Shown: positions 20,141-31,447, numbered from the stretch's first letter. The stretch: 64,000 nt of DNA from Chondrus crispus (GCF_000350225.1 NW_005179242.1:1-64000); one strand, 5' to 3'. The notes: generated by a model not told the origin, from the letters alone. Made by a program: numbers and translations.

Positions 20141-22312
20141 TCAGTGCTCCGTCCCGTCGGGGAACGCCGGCGGCCCGGAAGCCCGCCCGCTCGAGGGGCA
20201 GTAGCTAGGGTGCGACGGTACACCCGCCTCCGTCTCGTGAAGCGGTGGAAGGGCGACTACGCCATGCGTTGTCCACCCGCCAGCTGGGTTGACCGAAGTC
20301 GCGGGTTCGTCGGCCATCGAAGAGCCGAGCTCGCGACTCTGGTAAGGGTCTCGAAGACCCTGGCGTGGCACAGGGCCAGGAAAGCTCACGGCCGACGGGG
20401 CGACACGTTCGGCCCTGAGGGCGTCCCGCTCGCCGCGGTATCTATCGCGATCGGACGCCGCGCGCCGGAGACCACTCGCCTGTAGGGAGGACGACTCTCG
20501 TAGAACCTTCAGCTCATCCTGAGAGCCGCGGAGCTGCTCCGCGAGGGAGTCACGCTCTGCGGCAAACGCCTGTCGTTCCGCCCCGAGACGGCGCGCTTCG
20601 CTGCTACGTTCGACATACCAACTCGTGAGGGTACGGAGTAGTCCCTCTACAGTCCAAGCCCTATCGACCAGACTCCCCAGGGCGCGAGACAACCTGGGGA
20701 TTGCAGTGAGCTCGTCGCGAGCTAGGTCAAGGGTCAACGCGGTGTTCCGTTGGGCACTGAGGCAACCGACGGAGCCAAGAGAAGGCAGAGGGGGCAACGG
20801 GGACCCCAACGCAGTATCGTGACCCGCCTTGGGAAGCACCGACGGCACGCTTACCCTGGCCAACGCGATAGCGGGAAGCTCGCCGTCCAGGTCACGATAC
20901 CGCTTCCGACGCGCCTCGCGCGCCGTAGACCCGACGCCTCCCTTACCTCGGGACGGGCCCGCGGTGGGGACGCTTGGACGGGCCATGAAGGAGTCGCTCC
21001 GATGGTCATACGCGAGAAAGAGGCTCCGAGTCCCTGTCGTGTAGTCCGTCCAAGGACGACGATTACGTTCGGGCACCGCACCGGCGCAGTGCATCAGGTC
21101 TAGTACAGAGGAGTACGACCAGGCCACACACGGTGAGCCACGCTCGAGAGGATGCATGGAAACGTCCGGAAGGGATAGCGCCACTCGCCCAAGGAAGGAG
21201 AGTACCCCCACGGGCTGCACGAAAGCACGCCCGTGGAGGGAGACCTCATTCATGAAGGCGTTACCGAGACACCACGCCCATTCTTGCTCCACGTTGTACG
21301 AGAGGTAATCGAAAACCGGGTGCTTCGGGTCACCGCAGGCGAAGCCGAAGTGCTTCAAGACGTAGGGGAGTAACGGGTGAACTCCCAACGAGGGGAGCGA
21401 CTCCCCTACGACCGGCGGAAGCTCAGGGAAATCGCTTCTCGACAAGCCCCGGGAGAACGAGGCGGACGGGAACATGCGCCCGTCCTCTTCCCCGCGGTGC
21501 CGGTAAGTCGCCCAATCGTTGGGCGCCAGGGCAATGTAGTGAATCCGCATGAGGGAGCATGCGGACTTCTGGAGGGCCGCTCGCGCCTTAGAGCAAGTGC
21601 GCGGACGGGGGCCGACGTAGAGCCCGGTGACCTCCGGGAGAATGAAGCGAGGGGGACCACGGGGGCCCCGGTGGAAGAGGTACGCCGACATCTGGTCGAC
21701 ATACTCGACCTCTTCCTCGCAAAAAGCGAAAGTCCTATCGCTAGGAATCTCGTCGGGTAGTTGGTAAGGAGCGCCACCGCCCTCGGCGAGGAGGCGACCC
21801 AGCGCCAAGGAGGCCTCTTCGGTCAGCCCTCCTTCGTATATGGACCGAATTCGTAGAAGGTCAGGACGTAGGGACTCCCTTGACAGCAGCTCGCCCACGG
21901 TGACGCTCGCCTGCGTATGGCGTCGCCACGCGTATGTCAAGCGACCGAGCGGTAGCGGGATTGACCGCTCCAAGGGCACCCCCAGCCACCTCGTGGAGGT
22001 GTTGGACGCCTCCCTCTCTCCGCCCTCGTCGAGGCGGGGGGCAGCGCGCGGCGCACCGGGATGCCGGCAGCTGCCAAAGGCCCCATGCGAGCCCTCCCTG
22101 GGGTCGTACGGGCCACCGCGGGGCCCCGTCATGAGGCCTCCACCGGATGACCCGACCGCGTCGTCAACACGCTCAGGTCGAAGCGGCACCGAGGCCCCAG
22201 TCACCGGACGAGCATCTGGCAGCGGGATGATGGAAGGCGGGGGCATAACTCGTCGGACACGGTAGAGGCGCGACCCCCCCGGGACTTCCGGAAGGGACGC
22301 GGAGGCCACCAT
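20141..22312 (-). CDS. Element B antisense ORF, coiled-coil protein of unknown function
   Basis: A 723-codon frame on the strand opposite gag-pol, in the position retroviruses use for env. The N-terminal third is Pro/Gly/Arg-rich. The middle (about residues 160-420) has globular character with aromatic and Cys residues. A heptad-like, Arg/Glu/Leu-rich coiled coil lies at about residues 570-670. I see no signal peptide or transmembrane segment, so it is not env-like. Antisense ORFs at this position are known in some plant Ty3/gypsy lineages, but I cannot claim homology. An overlapping minus-strand frame upstream could add an N-terminus by splicing. Confidence 0.6.
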   Translation of the reverse strand: MVASASLPEVPGGSRLYRVRRVMPPPSIIPLPDARPVTGASVPLRPERVDDAVGSSGGGLMTGPRGGPYDPREGSHGAFGSCRHPGAPRAAPRLDEGGEREASNTSTRWLGVPLERSIPLPLGRLTYAWRRHTQASVTVGELLSRESLRPDLLRIRSIYEGGLTEEASLALGRLLAEGGGAPYQLPDEIPSDRTFAFCEEEVEYVDQMSAYLFHRGPRGPPRFILPEVTGLYVGPRPRTCSKARAALQKSACSLMRIHYIALAPNDWATYRHRGEEDGRMFPSASFSRGLSRSDFPELPPVVGESLPSLGVHPLLPYVLKHFGFACGDPKHPVFDYLSYNVEQEWAWCLGNAFMNEVSLHGRAFVQPVGVLSFLGRVALSLPDVSMHPLERGSPCVAWSYSSVLDLMHCAGAVPERNRRPWTDYTTGTRSLFLAYDHRSDSFMARPSVPTAGPSRGKGGVGSTAREARRKRYRDLDGELPAIALARVSVPSVLPKAGHDTALGSPLPPLPSLGSVGCLSAQRNTALTLDLARDELTAIPRLSRALGSLVDRAWTVEGLLRTLTSWYVERSSEARRLGAERQAFAAERDSLAEQLRGSQDELKVLRESSSLQASGLRRAASDRDRYRGERDALRAERVAPSAVSFPGPVPRQGLRDPYQSRELGSSMADEPATSVNPAGGWTTHGVVALPPLHETEAGVPSHPSYCPSSGRASGPPAFPDGTEH

Positions 22313-22812
22313 GGCGAGGGAGCCGACGAATCGGCACCTCCCTTCTCGGCGGAGGTGGGGTCCTCAGTGGTCAAGGGGCAGACACCCGGCGTGCTCGATC
22401 CACTGCCAGGCGGGGGCAGAGGGAGCGAGGGACCGCCCCGAGAAGGGATGAGGGACGACATAGGGAGACACGGGACGGGCGAACCGAGTACGCGACCGAC
22501 AGAGGTGACGAGCCCGTGAGGAAGGACGGGAGAGGGCGCCGACCGAGCTGAGGCCGGATGAACGAGGGCGGACTCCCACGACGGGGGTAGTAGGGTGATG
22601 ACGAGAACCAGCCCGGAGGGCACACGCAGGATCGCGCGCCGGAAAGGGGGCGGGGGTGACGGAGTGACGACGAATTCGTCGTCCCCAGAAGGGGAGGAGG
22701 AATGACCTGCGCGCGCGTAGGGAGGTGCGAGACGGAACACGGAGGATAGCAAGCAGGGAGCAGAGTCGACAGGGAGAGCGGAATCGACCGTATAGACGGC
22801 GTGGCCGGACAT
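22201..22812 (-). CDS. Possible upstream exon of the antisense ORF
   Basis: A 203-codon minus-strand frame from an ATG at 22812, only 60 bp from the 3' LTR. It is Pro/Ser/Arg-rich without recognisable domains. It overlaps the 723-codon ORF in another frame, so it could join it by splicing or be spurious. If real, transcription would start in or next to the 3' LTR, antisense to the element. Confidence 0.25.
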   Translation of the reverse strand: MSGHAVYTVDSALPVDSAPCLLSSVFRLAPPYARAGHSSSPSGDDEFVVTPSPPPPFRRAILRVPSGLVLVITLLPPSWESALVHPASARSAPSPVLPHGLVTSVGRVLGSPVPCLPMSSLIPSRGGPSLPLPPPGSGSSTPGVCPLTTEDPTSAEKGGADSSAPSPWWPPRPFRKSRGGRASTVSDELCPRLPSSRCQMLVR

Positions 22813-22835
22813 GTTGTCCCCTCTCTACAAGCACC

Positions 22836-22872
22836 CGTGGACGCGGACGTCCCCGCTTAAGGGGGGGGGCCG
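22836..22872 (+). promoter_or_regulatory. Second PPT with duplicated pol 3' end
   Basis: CTTAAGGGGGGGGG (22856-22869) with a few bases after it abuts the 3' LTR and is the likely plus-strand primer. Just before it, codons for V-D-A-D-V-P-A-stop repeat the end of pol (V-N-A-D-V-H-A-stop at 16632-16655). The whole block is an imperfect direct repeat of 16631-16666. Confidence 0.7.
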
Positions 22873-23543
22873 TGTAGTATAACCCCCCCCCTGGGGCTTT
22901 ATTTTAGATTAGATCAACTCAGAATCGGATCGGGTACTGTAGAGCTCGATGCTCTACAGTACCACCACGTGTAACCCCGAGTACAGGGGGCGCACGTGTA
23001 CACGTGTACGCGCGGGACCGAAGAGCGCACACACACACGTGTACTGTCAGCCCCGATGGCTGACAGTATTACAGTGTCGACCGACCGCTACAGTACGTCG
23101 CTACAGTACATCGGTACTGTACTATTATGATAGGTTATTATGTACATTAAATATGGAGCGGACCGGCGGCGGTGGAGGAGGACAAGCACGGACTTGTCAC
23201 CCACCGACCGTCAAGGTCCGACTTCCCGCTTATTCTAAGGTAGCGCTCGCTAACTACCTTAGAGCGGCACCGAGCGCGGGTTGAGGACGCGCGCGGTACG
23301 CCCACGAGTCGGCTCCGCCTCCGCCCGTCGGTACTGGATCGTTACCCAGTACCGCGCCGGGGCGTCGAGGCGTCGGACCGCTCGCGCGTACCGGCGTCCT
23401 CCCCGTTCCCGCTCTACCACGCTACCCGGGCCCGCTGCCCGGTGCCGTTAGCTGGTGTCCTGCTTCACCCCTGTCTTCCCGATCGGACGGGGTCTCGGTC
23501 GAACTGTGCATACACCCCTATCGCTGGGGGTGTTTATGCTACA
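22873..23543 (+). repeat. Element B 3' LTR
   Basis: 671 bp, TGTAG...CTACA, followed by the duplicated AAGTG at 23544-23548. It exceeds the 5' LTR by one 7-bp insertion near 23430 and otherwise differs at about eight sites. Confidence 0.93.
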
Positions 23544-23545
23544 AA

Positions 23546-25691
23546 GTGAACCCAAGGAAGATTGAAGCTGTTCAAAAATGGGAAGCTCCTCGTAATGTAA
23601 AGCAAATTCAAAGCTTTCTTGGTCTTTGTAACTACTACCGGAGATTTGTAAAGGACTTTGCGACGATAGCAACTCCTTTATCTAATCTAACAAGAAAAGG
23701 TACACCTTTTCAGTGGGGGCCATCACAAAAAGGAGCATTTGAAGAACTGAAGAGCAAACTAGCAGAGGCTCCCGTACTTCGATACGCAGATCCCAGTTTA
23801 CCGTATGAAGTAACTTCTGACGCATCTCAAACAGGTGTTGGTGCTGTCTTGACGCAAACTGATGAAACCGAATGCCGCCCAGTAGCATACGCTTCACGGA
23901 AACTGAATAAAGCAGAACAAGGATACAGTACACGTGAAAGAGAACTTCTTGCTATTGTGTACTCTTTACAAACTTGGAGACCATACCTACACGGCTCAAA
24001 GTTTAAGATACTGACTGACCATCACCCATTGAAATACTTGGATTCACAACGAACCTTATCCCGAAAACAAGCCAGATGGGTTGAATTCATGCAAGAGTTC
24101 GACTACCACATTGATTACATCAAGGGAAAGCAGAATACAGTAGCTGATGCATTATCGAGACAGTACCAGGAAGTGCACCAGACATCAGCCAGTGTTGTGA
24201 AACAGTTGATGGCATTTACACTAGTAAAGGCGGATGAAAATATTCTCAAAAGCCTTGAACGAGAGTACAGAAAGGACCCCGATTTCAAGAATGCGTTTGA
24301 AACCCCAACTGCTCCGTTCAGTAAGAACAAAAACCGCCTTTACTTTGAGAATAGGCTCTGTATTCCGAAAGGAAAGATCAGAGAAATCGTGTTGCACGAC
24401 AATCACAAATCTCTCTTTGGTGCACATCGAGGATTCAAAAAGACCTTACAATATGTCAGGAGACATTTTTATTGGCCTAGCATGAACAAAGAACTACACG
24501 AATACATCAAGACATTCCCAAAGTGTCAAGAAGCCAAAAGCCTAACCCAGAACAAACTGGGAAAATTCAGACCATTTCCGCCACCACTAAAGAAATGGGA
24601 ACAGATATCTATGGACTTCATATTCGACCTCCCGAGGACGAATACGAACAAAACTGCTATACTTGTTGTTGTGGACAAACTCTCGAAACACATGCATTTT
24701 GTTCCAATTGAATCAAACCATACTGCCAAAGATACAGCAGAGGTGTTCTACAACGAGATATACAAACATCACGGTCTTCCAAGAAAGATAATATCAGACC
24801 GTGACACAAGATTCACAAGTACTTTATGGAAGGAAATCATGAAGCTACTACGAGTCAAGTTAAACTTATCAACCGCCTTCCATCCTCAAAGATGGACAAT
24901 CAGAAAGGGCATTCAGAACATTGCAAGAAATGCTACGTTGCTTTGTTAGCTATACGCAAAGAGACTGGAGTAAACACCTACCAGGACTCGAGTTTGCGTA
25001 CAACAATCACATAAGTGACACAACTAAACAAACTCCTTTTTTCCTAGAGTATGGCAAGCACCCACTCTCTGTTTCTGACGTCCTCCACTCTGATGGATCA
25101 GAAACACCTACTGTGACCACACAAAGGTTTTTGGAGAACATAAGAAGAGCTAATGAAATAGCAAAGCTGTCCATCACAGCTTCGAACGAACGAAACGCCC
25201 AACAAGTCAACAAACACAGAAGAGATCATTCATTTCACGTAGGAGACCAAGTAATGCTCTCGACGAAGAACTTACCACTCAAGACAGGAAGAAGCAAAAA
25301 GTTATCACCGAAGTACATTGGACCATTCGAAGTCATCGACATCCTGGCGTCTGGAAACGCATACAAGTTGCAACTACCAGAGAAATATCAAAACCTTCAT
25401 CCTACATTCCACATATCTCTTCTCAAGCCATACTACAATGATCAACATAGAAGAACTATCGGTCGCGAGTCTGCATTTCAGACCGAAGACAAGATGCCGC
25501 CTACAATTGACATCATTTCCCACCGCAACACTCAAGACTCTATCGATTTCTTAGTATCAGAAAACTCAGGAAACATACTTCAAGACAAATGGATTGACGA
25601 ACAAGACCTTCCAAGCCACAAGCCTTCTATTCAACGTTACTTCGACTCCATCACCTACTACCCACCTCCAAGCTTATTCGAGGACGAATAA
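23546..25691 (+). pseudogene. pol: Element A pol, 3' part: RT end, RNase H, integrase, tail
   Basis: Continues the RT frame interrupted at 7978. RNase H (about 23780-24170) keeps its TSDAS, TRERE and TDHHPL motifs and ends in DALSR. The integrase zinc domain has its two His, but the first Cys of the CX2C pair is Phe (TFPKC near 24510), so zinc binding should fail. The core keeps D (MDFIF) and D (SDRDTRF). At 24890 two bases are missing just before the DGQSER block, so the catalytic Glu is in another frame (24891-25691). The C-terminal part has the HPTFHISLLKPY block and a degenerate chromodomain-like tail. The gene is dead. Confidence 0.88.
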
Positions 25692-25694
25692 CCA

Positions 25695-25712
25695 TCTTAA
25701 AGGGGGAGGAGT
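25695..25712 (+). promoter_or_regulatory. Element A polypurine tract
   Basis: TCTTAAAGGGGGAGGAGT lies directly before the 3' LTR, the standard position of the plus-strand primer. Confidence 0.7.
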
Positions 25713-26207
25713 TGTAACGGTTGAAGGACAAGCACAGTATGTATGTCTTTGTAGTTTTACATTTTATAAACATACTGCGCGTGTCTTTCCCGAATGGACT
25801 GGCTCCTCCATTCTTTAAAAGGATGGCATAGAACTACAACATAATTTCTATGCCATACCTAAAAGAATTGTCGAAGGAGGAGTACAGTATCCACTAGTAC
25901 TAAAGAGGATGGTCGGGGAGATTGAAGGCAAGGACATAAGCGATTGTATGGAGATTAGTGGTAGAGTGAAAGGATAGTTTATTATAGTCTAGCAGGTACT
26001 GTATTGTTCTAAGTTTCAGCTACGATTTCTATAAAAGGCGCGGCGTTCGGACGGGGAAAGCAAAAGGGATCAGGCACAATCACTCACTCACCCTGAGAGC
26101 CACCCAACCTGCAACCCCAAGTGTGTCCAACTTAAGAACCGCCTTGCAAAACCATTCAACACAAGTAAGTCACTCTGTTCATTTTAATAACCCTGCGCAC
26201 CGCTCAA
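25713..26207 (+). repeat. Element A 3' LTR
   Basis: 495 bp, TGTAACGG..., with TATA box at 26030-26037 and a second copy of the GTAAGT donor (GT at about 26165). Followed by CAGCG (26208-26212). Read-through from this LTR could supply a promoter and a splice donor to downstream host DNA. Confidence 0.92.
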
Positions 26208-26805
26208 CAGCGCGCCGTGATTCGTAAATCAAGGGGTGCATCATACCGAGCTTTCGATAAGGAAGAGGGTAGAAAGGATGTGTTTTGGATCTTGGTTTGG
26301 TTCTGTTGGGAGACGAATCGCATCTCCTTCGATTGCCAGCCTCCCGCCTTTTTTCAAGTGTACAGGGGGGTCGCGATATATACAGCCATCTTTGTTAGTG
26401 CCAGCTCCGATATAGAGATACCCTTTTGCGGATGGCACGAATTTTGAGCCAAAAACTAAGGGTCTCCAGAGGGGGCAGTTGGATGGACGTACTGCCCGAG
26501 AGCCGCTGCCGCCGCGGATAGATATTATGCAGTTGCTCACTAGAATAAAGATTATGGCGGAAAAAGGCAGGGTCGATGATGCAATTAGACATTTGCAAAA
26601 GTGTAGGCTGGCATTTATCGCTGCGAAAACGGAGGAAGTCAATGCGACGGCTCAGAAGCTACTAATGACATAAATGCTTGATTAGAGTCTGTAGTGAAGA
26701 TGCAAAGTACGAGTGATGGAGTCTTGCGATTGGTCTTTCTGAGCAGTGATGCAAGGAAGTGGCTTCAAAAAAGCCGCAAATCTCATTAGCTTACAGTGCC
26801 TGGTT

Positions 26806-26853
26806 CGATATAGTGCCGTTTTCGGCCTCCTGACACAGGGAGGCACTATATCG
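26806..26853. repeat. Stem-loop with 12-bp arms
   Basis: CGATATAGTGCC (26806-26817) and GGCACTATATCG (26842-26853) are perfect inverted arms around 24 bases that themselves contain CCTCC and GGAGG. It could be an RNA hairpin or a small foldback repeat. Confidence 0.45.
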
Positions 26854-29008
26854 CGATGCCCGTGTACTGGCATTCGGGGACATCAATAAAATGAATAAAT
26901 TGAATTTTATTATATGCTAAATTGGATCTAGATTTAATTCATTCGCACTTATGCGGGAGGAGACAGGCAATGGTGTTCTCTTGTATGGCACGTTGGTGGT
27001 GACAGAGTTATTTTAACTCTGTGTGTGCCATCATACTGTTAAGAAAAGTATTAAATGGACCAATCAGGTGCACGCTGACGTCCATACATGTCCAAACATG
27101 CCCGTACATGCTGTCTTAAAGGAGGCCCTGAGGTATGATTAGAGAGAGAGGGACAGAATAGAAGTCAGAAGTAAACCATCCGCTTGGTCGTCTTCGCTCG
27201 CTAAGGTGCTCCGCCTAGCCATTCTTTCTGCCCCGTCTCTCCGTCCTATTCCTCCTCCTGTCTTCGACCCTTCCCGCGCTTGCTCCGCCACACGTTAGAA
27301 TGTGCTCACGTGCAGCCTCGCGCGAGCCTACGAACCGCGTTCAACGACAGTTACCACCGGCTAGTTGCACAGTGGCATTTTGACCACAGCTGCATATGTA
27401 GCCATGTTTGTATCCGTTTTTAGGATAGCATGAATCTATCCTATCCTATACCCTCGCTTTCGTGAACCATCACGACATTTCCTTTAGATTCTTTTTTGGG
27501 AACTTCTGGACATGGCCGTGATAATGACCACGTAAATGGACATCAGCGTAAACAGTGAGATTTAACTGCAGTTCGGTGTTACGAGTTACTACAATACGAC
27601 ATGGTCGCCGCAGTTGATCTAGGAGTGGTTAAAAGTGGACATATAAAAGTATGGCAAAACGGTGCTGGTGCTCAAATAGTAATGGCAATGCAGGCGGCAA
27701 TGCTTCGCAATGGAAAACGGTGGTTTTATAATGTATAATGGCGGAGGGAGAACATACCTGACATGAAATGGCAAATGATGTATACTGCAGAAGCGAATGG
27801 CCAAGGTAGGGCGCTGTCGGGTGCGACACACTCGTAAGGATGGGTATCGACGGCGGTGGTGAATGTCCGACGACGACGGGAATATTCTTACATACATTTC
27901 GCAACAAAATGCCGAAATATTCGCCTCTTCGTATTGTCACCGCCAAGTTTGGTGTACCGATTACCGATGAAGTCCGAGAATGGACCGCAGCCGCTAATTA
28001 ATTTCGCTATGTGTATCGTTTCGAAAAAATGGGAGTTGAAATGCACTGTTTGCAATGAAAATCCAGGATGTGTGACACCGAGTTCCATTAAAATTGTGAT
28101 GTGTACTGCTATCCGAGAAATTATGGTGTGCTGACGACCGAAAAAGACTAAAATGTAAATTGTGTACAGTGATTCGCTTTCATGTTGAGGATTATGTTGA
28201 CTCATTGCCATTGCATGAAATATGCGGACCTCCTGCCAATACGATTTGACATATCGACCACTTTTTCTTATATTCTGATGTCATAACAATGAAAGTCCTT
28301 AATCTCTCCTCGTATTCTACCAAATGATATGAAAGATGTCTGTCATGTGTGCCACCATTTCCCAAATGTCGCTTCTTTTTTATGTTCTTCCTTGCTGTGA
28401 AAACTATCATATTCCTCTCACATCCGTGTGCTTGGGACCAATCATCTTCTGTTTTACAGATATTATCTATGGAAAATCTGATCGAGGGCCGTGCCTGGGA
28501 CATTCACCTTCGTCGCCAACCGCGTGTACTTTCCCGTATAGAACAGTATGACGTGGGACAACCCCTTTCATGTCCACAATATGGCAAGCCTCTGTGCACT
28601 CTCCGCACCCCGCGGTGCCCGCATTCAAACCATCAAAGCACTGTTTCCAGAGGAAGTAGATCTCTGATCTCGCACTGTTGCCAAAGGACATGTCCCAGTC
28701 TCGAAATACCCAGTCCCTACCTCGTGCATACTTGCCTCTATGCGGCATCGACGACCAGTCTTTTTTAAAGCCACCGACACCAGGGCTTTCTCTCCCTTCC
28801 CATCTCCGCTCAAATCCACCCTAGATACATCCCTTCTTGTGTCTGTCGCACACCGTCTACCCTTGCTCATTGGGGCAACCCCCTGTTTCTTCAAAAGTTC
28901 CCGCATCCTCTCCTCACGTTCCCCTCCTCTTACTTTGTTGAACTAAAGCACCCCCTACCTGGGAGTGCCCTGCTTCGAAAACTACGTCCCTGTCTCACCA
29001 ACCCCTCC

Positions 29009-29248
29009 ATGTTACCCAATCTGCAAACCACCCTCCGCCATGCCTGGCAGTGCATCAAGCAATTCCAACAAAAGGCTATTTTCCCCAACCGCTGTCTATA
29101 CTGCACTGCAAATGCCACCGCCGCAGATCACGCAGACCATGTCGTGTTGTCGGGTGACAAGGCACTATATATTGTTTCTACATGGCGCATGTGTGATGAT
29201 GCATTTGAGCTGCCTTCAACGCTGATTTTCGGATCTAATGCCCACTGA
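29009..29248 (+). CDS. Short ORF, possible gene 3' end
   Basis: 78 codons ending at 29248. It has a CLYC pair followed by several His and a hydrophobic stretch, a composition more protein-like than its surroundings. Frames upstream on the same strand (28349-28768 and 28740-28946) might be parts of the same eroded gene. No family recognised. Confidence 0.2.
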   Translation: MLPNLQTTLRHAWQCIKQFQQKAIFPNRCLYCTANATAADHADHVVLSGDKALYIVSTWRMCDDAFELPSTLIFGSNAH

Positions 29249-31447
29249 AAGAAGGAAACACATCCTTGCATCGTTTTGATCGTGGTTTCATCTCATAAAC
29301 CGCAGAAAATGAGTCCTCAAAAGATGTTAGGATATCTTCGGGTCCAAAAGCAGGACAAGTTGGCCTTACGAAGGACAAGGCCTTTTTGTATGCGGCAAAG
29401 GGGTTTGAATTGAAAGCCCTTTGAAAGCGCCGCTGTGTCGGCCTTTGGCAAGGGAGGCTATCTTCTTTCGGCACAGGGCAACGACACCAATATTGAGGGA
29501 GAAAACTTCGTTGACATGAATAGTTTTAGATTTTGGCAGCGTGTTCTCTCTCTGCCCAATGGTTTCTCGTTGCATGTATCCGGGAGATTTCCATGTCTCA
29601 ACATTTGAACATCTGGGGGGGCGCGAATCTGACGTCTGACACGTAACCTGGCGGTTGGACAGAGATACCCCAAATGGAGATTTGGGGAATAGGGTCAGTT
29701 TGCGAAGTAAGAGGTTTCTGGCTAGTGTCATTTCTCGTTCTATAACTTTCCCGTTGTCACTGCATTCAAGATTAATGCATCTCGTCGATCGAGAGTAGTT
29801 GTTTGTTGGCGCTCATTATGACATTATTCGAGTTAGCCGTGCGCCATGGTACGAATCGGGGCTGGCGCCGAGGTCGTGAAAGGGCAATTCACTATATCCC
29901 AACACCTAAATACCACCGTCCTCGCCCTTGCTTGAGTAGGCAATAGGCGAGAGGGCGAGCGCCTGTAATGTGTTGAGGAAGTTCCGTCGGTTCTCAAACA
30001 ATGAGAAGCATTGTTGTATTCAGTACGTCGACAAGAGTCGATTAAGTTCTTCTTCGCGTCGCATTTAACGAGGAACGACCTGTCAGTTCCAAGAGTAGGA
30101 CACGATTTTCCTTCATTTCTGCATATCTTGCTGGTTGCGATAAGTAGGTTTACATTTTTACTTTCGGAAAGTGGACTCCGTTTTTCGCTGATAAAATGAC
30201 TCTACAGTATTGTCTCTCTTCATCTTGGTCGCATCTTCTGAACCCTCTTCCCAATTTCGTTCGTTTGATGAATTAGATATTAATTCGTACGCTTTCTGAC
30301 TGTTTCAGCAGACGTAGTCTTATATTTCAAGGAGCACTTCTCTATTAAAAAGCAACCAATGTATCACTACAAGAGCCTGCGGGACGAACCGACCGGTTCG
30401 GATCTAATCGTATTGTAATCAGTGCTCTCCTTTTTTCTTCTACACTTGCATCGTTTTCTATTTTCCTTTTTATGTCCAACGCAATACTTTCCTTTTATTG
30501 GAGGGCTAACAATACCTCGGTCCTTTGTCGTGCTTTAGGATCTGTCCTGGTCTGTAAAGAAGGGCGGTCTCCCTCCCCGTTTGTACATCGACCATCGGGA
30601 CATGTTTGAACCATCTGTGAGGAAGCAATTTCTCTTGGGATCATGGTTCTCGTCTGCATATGCTATCTATAGAGACCTTAACTGACATGCAGTTTTATTT
30701 TCTTTGAATTAGGGTAGCATCTGCACAATATCCGGTGGCATTTTGGATGAGGTCCTGGACAACCTATATCAGATATTACAATGATTGGCCATCTCTCAAA
30801 ATCAACACTACCCACTTTCAGCCCACAACTGCAGCTCTATAGCTCGTTCCCCAGTATATTCATGCACTGTATTTTAATTCTGTTTAACAATACCGCCATC
30901 GTTTCGGGAAACCACTACACTGTAGTGGTGAGCATTACTTGCTTTCGACTTCAACCTATTATGCGAGTTTGAAACCGTGGTGTGGGATGCACATTTTAGA
31001 AAACGGTGAAAATGCAGATTATCTACAGAGAAAACATATCAACCTTTCAACCGCAAAAACGTTTTTGGGGTTCGAGCCTCTTCTACCATAGTGCCGAAGA
31101 GAAGAGCATGTCATTTGATTGGAACTTACCTCTTTCAATTCTAACAAACCTTTGCATCTCATCCAGAAAGTCGGAGCCTCTTCCGCTTGTGGTATGTAGT
31201 AAGATAGTTCGGGGAGATGAAATAATATCCACCATTCAAACACGCCTCGCAGATATAATCTATGGAAGAAGTATTCTTTTTATATCGCAAACATCCCCCC
31301 TCAAACACTGCCGCGTTTGGTGAACACCGACAAGTTGTCCACAGCTGTGCGATAAAACCCTAAGCTTGTTTCAGCCTAGGCTTCTTCTCAGCAAACCAAA
31401 TGAGCTGGAATCATCTCATCCCTGAACATCATGGACAGCTCTGCGTC

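Larger units (their letters stand above)
7979..23543 (+). mobile_element. Ty3/gypsy chromovirus, element B, nested in element A pol
   Basis: A 15.6-kb GC-rich element with LTRs at 7979-8642 and 22873-23543, both TGTAG...CTACA, and a 5-bp duplication AAGTG at 7974-7978 and 23544-23548. Removing B and one duplication rejoins element A's RT frame exactly. Order: LTR, PBS, gag, protease ORF, RT-RNase H-integrase-chromodomain ORF, a first PPT-like tract, 6.2 kb with an antisense ORF, a second PPT, LTR. The LTRs differ at about eight sites plus one 7-bp indel. A C-terminal chromodomain marks it as a chromovirus. Confidence 0.94.
4335..26207 (+). mobile_element. Ty3/gypsy LTR retrotransposon, element A (split by element B)
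   Basis: The element is bounded by two 495-bp LTRs (4335-4829 and 25713-26207) and by a 5-bp target duplication CAGCG (4330-4334 and 26208-26212). Without the nested insert it is about 6.3 kb. Order: LTR, PBS, extra zinc-finger ORF, gag, pol (protease, RT, RNase H, integrase and a degenerate chromodomain-like tail), PPT, LTR. RT before RNase H before integrase is the Ty3/gypsy order. The LTRs differ at about eight positions that I can see, so the insertion is not recent. Several lesions make this copy inactive. It is AT-rich compared with the GC-rich element B inside it. Confidence 0.93.
26213..31447. other. Host DNA without recognisable genes
   Basis: AT-rich unique sequence. Short frames exist on both strands but no family is recognised. 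The least random are + 26527-26673 (about 48 residues, helical, ending in AKTEEVNATAQKLL), minus 28625-28906, minus 29366-29731, and + 29009-29248 (78 residues with a CX2C and several His). A stem-loop occurs at 26806-26853. I found no RNA genes by eye. Confidence 0.4.

Noticed and set aside
20141..22312. Antisense ORF as an env gene
   Set aside because: No signal peptide, membrane anchor or cleavage site is visible and it is on the opposite strand.
29840..29900. Possible tRNA from a GGTACGAATC word
   Set aside because: No matching acceptor or anticodon stems could be folded around it by eye.
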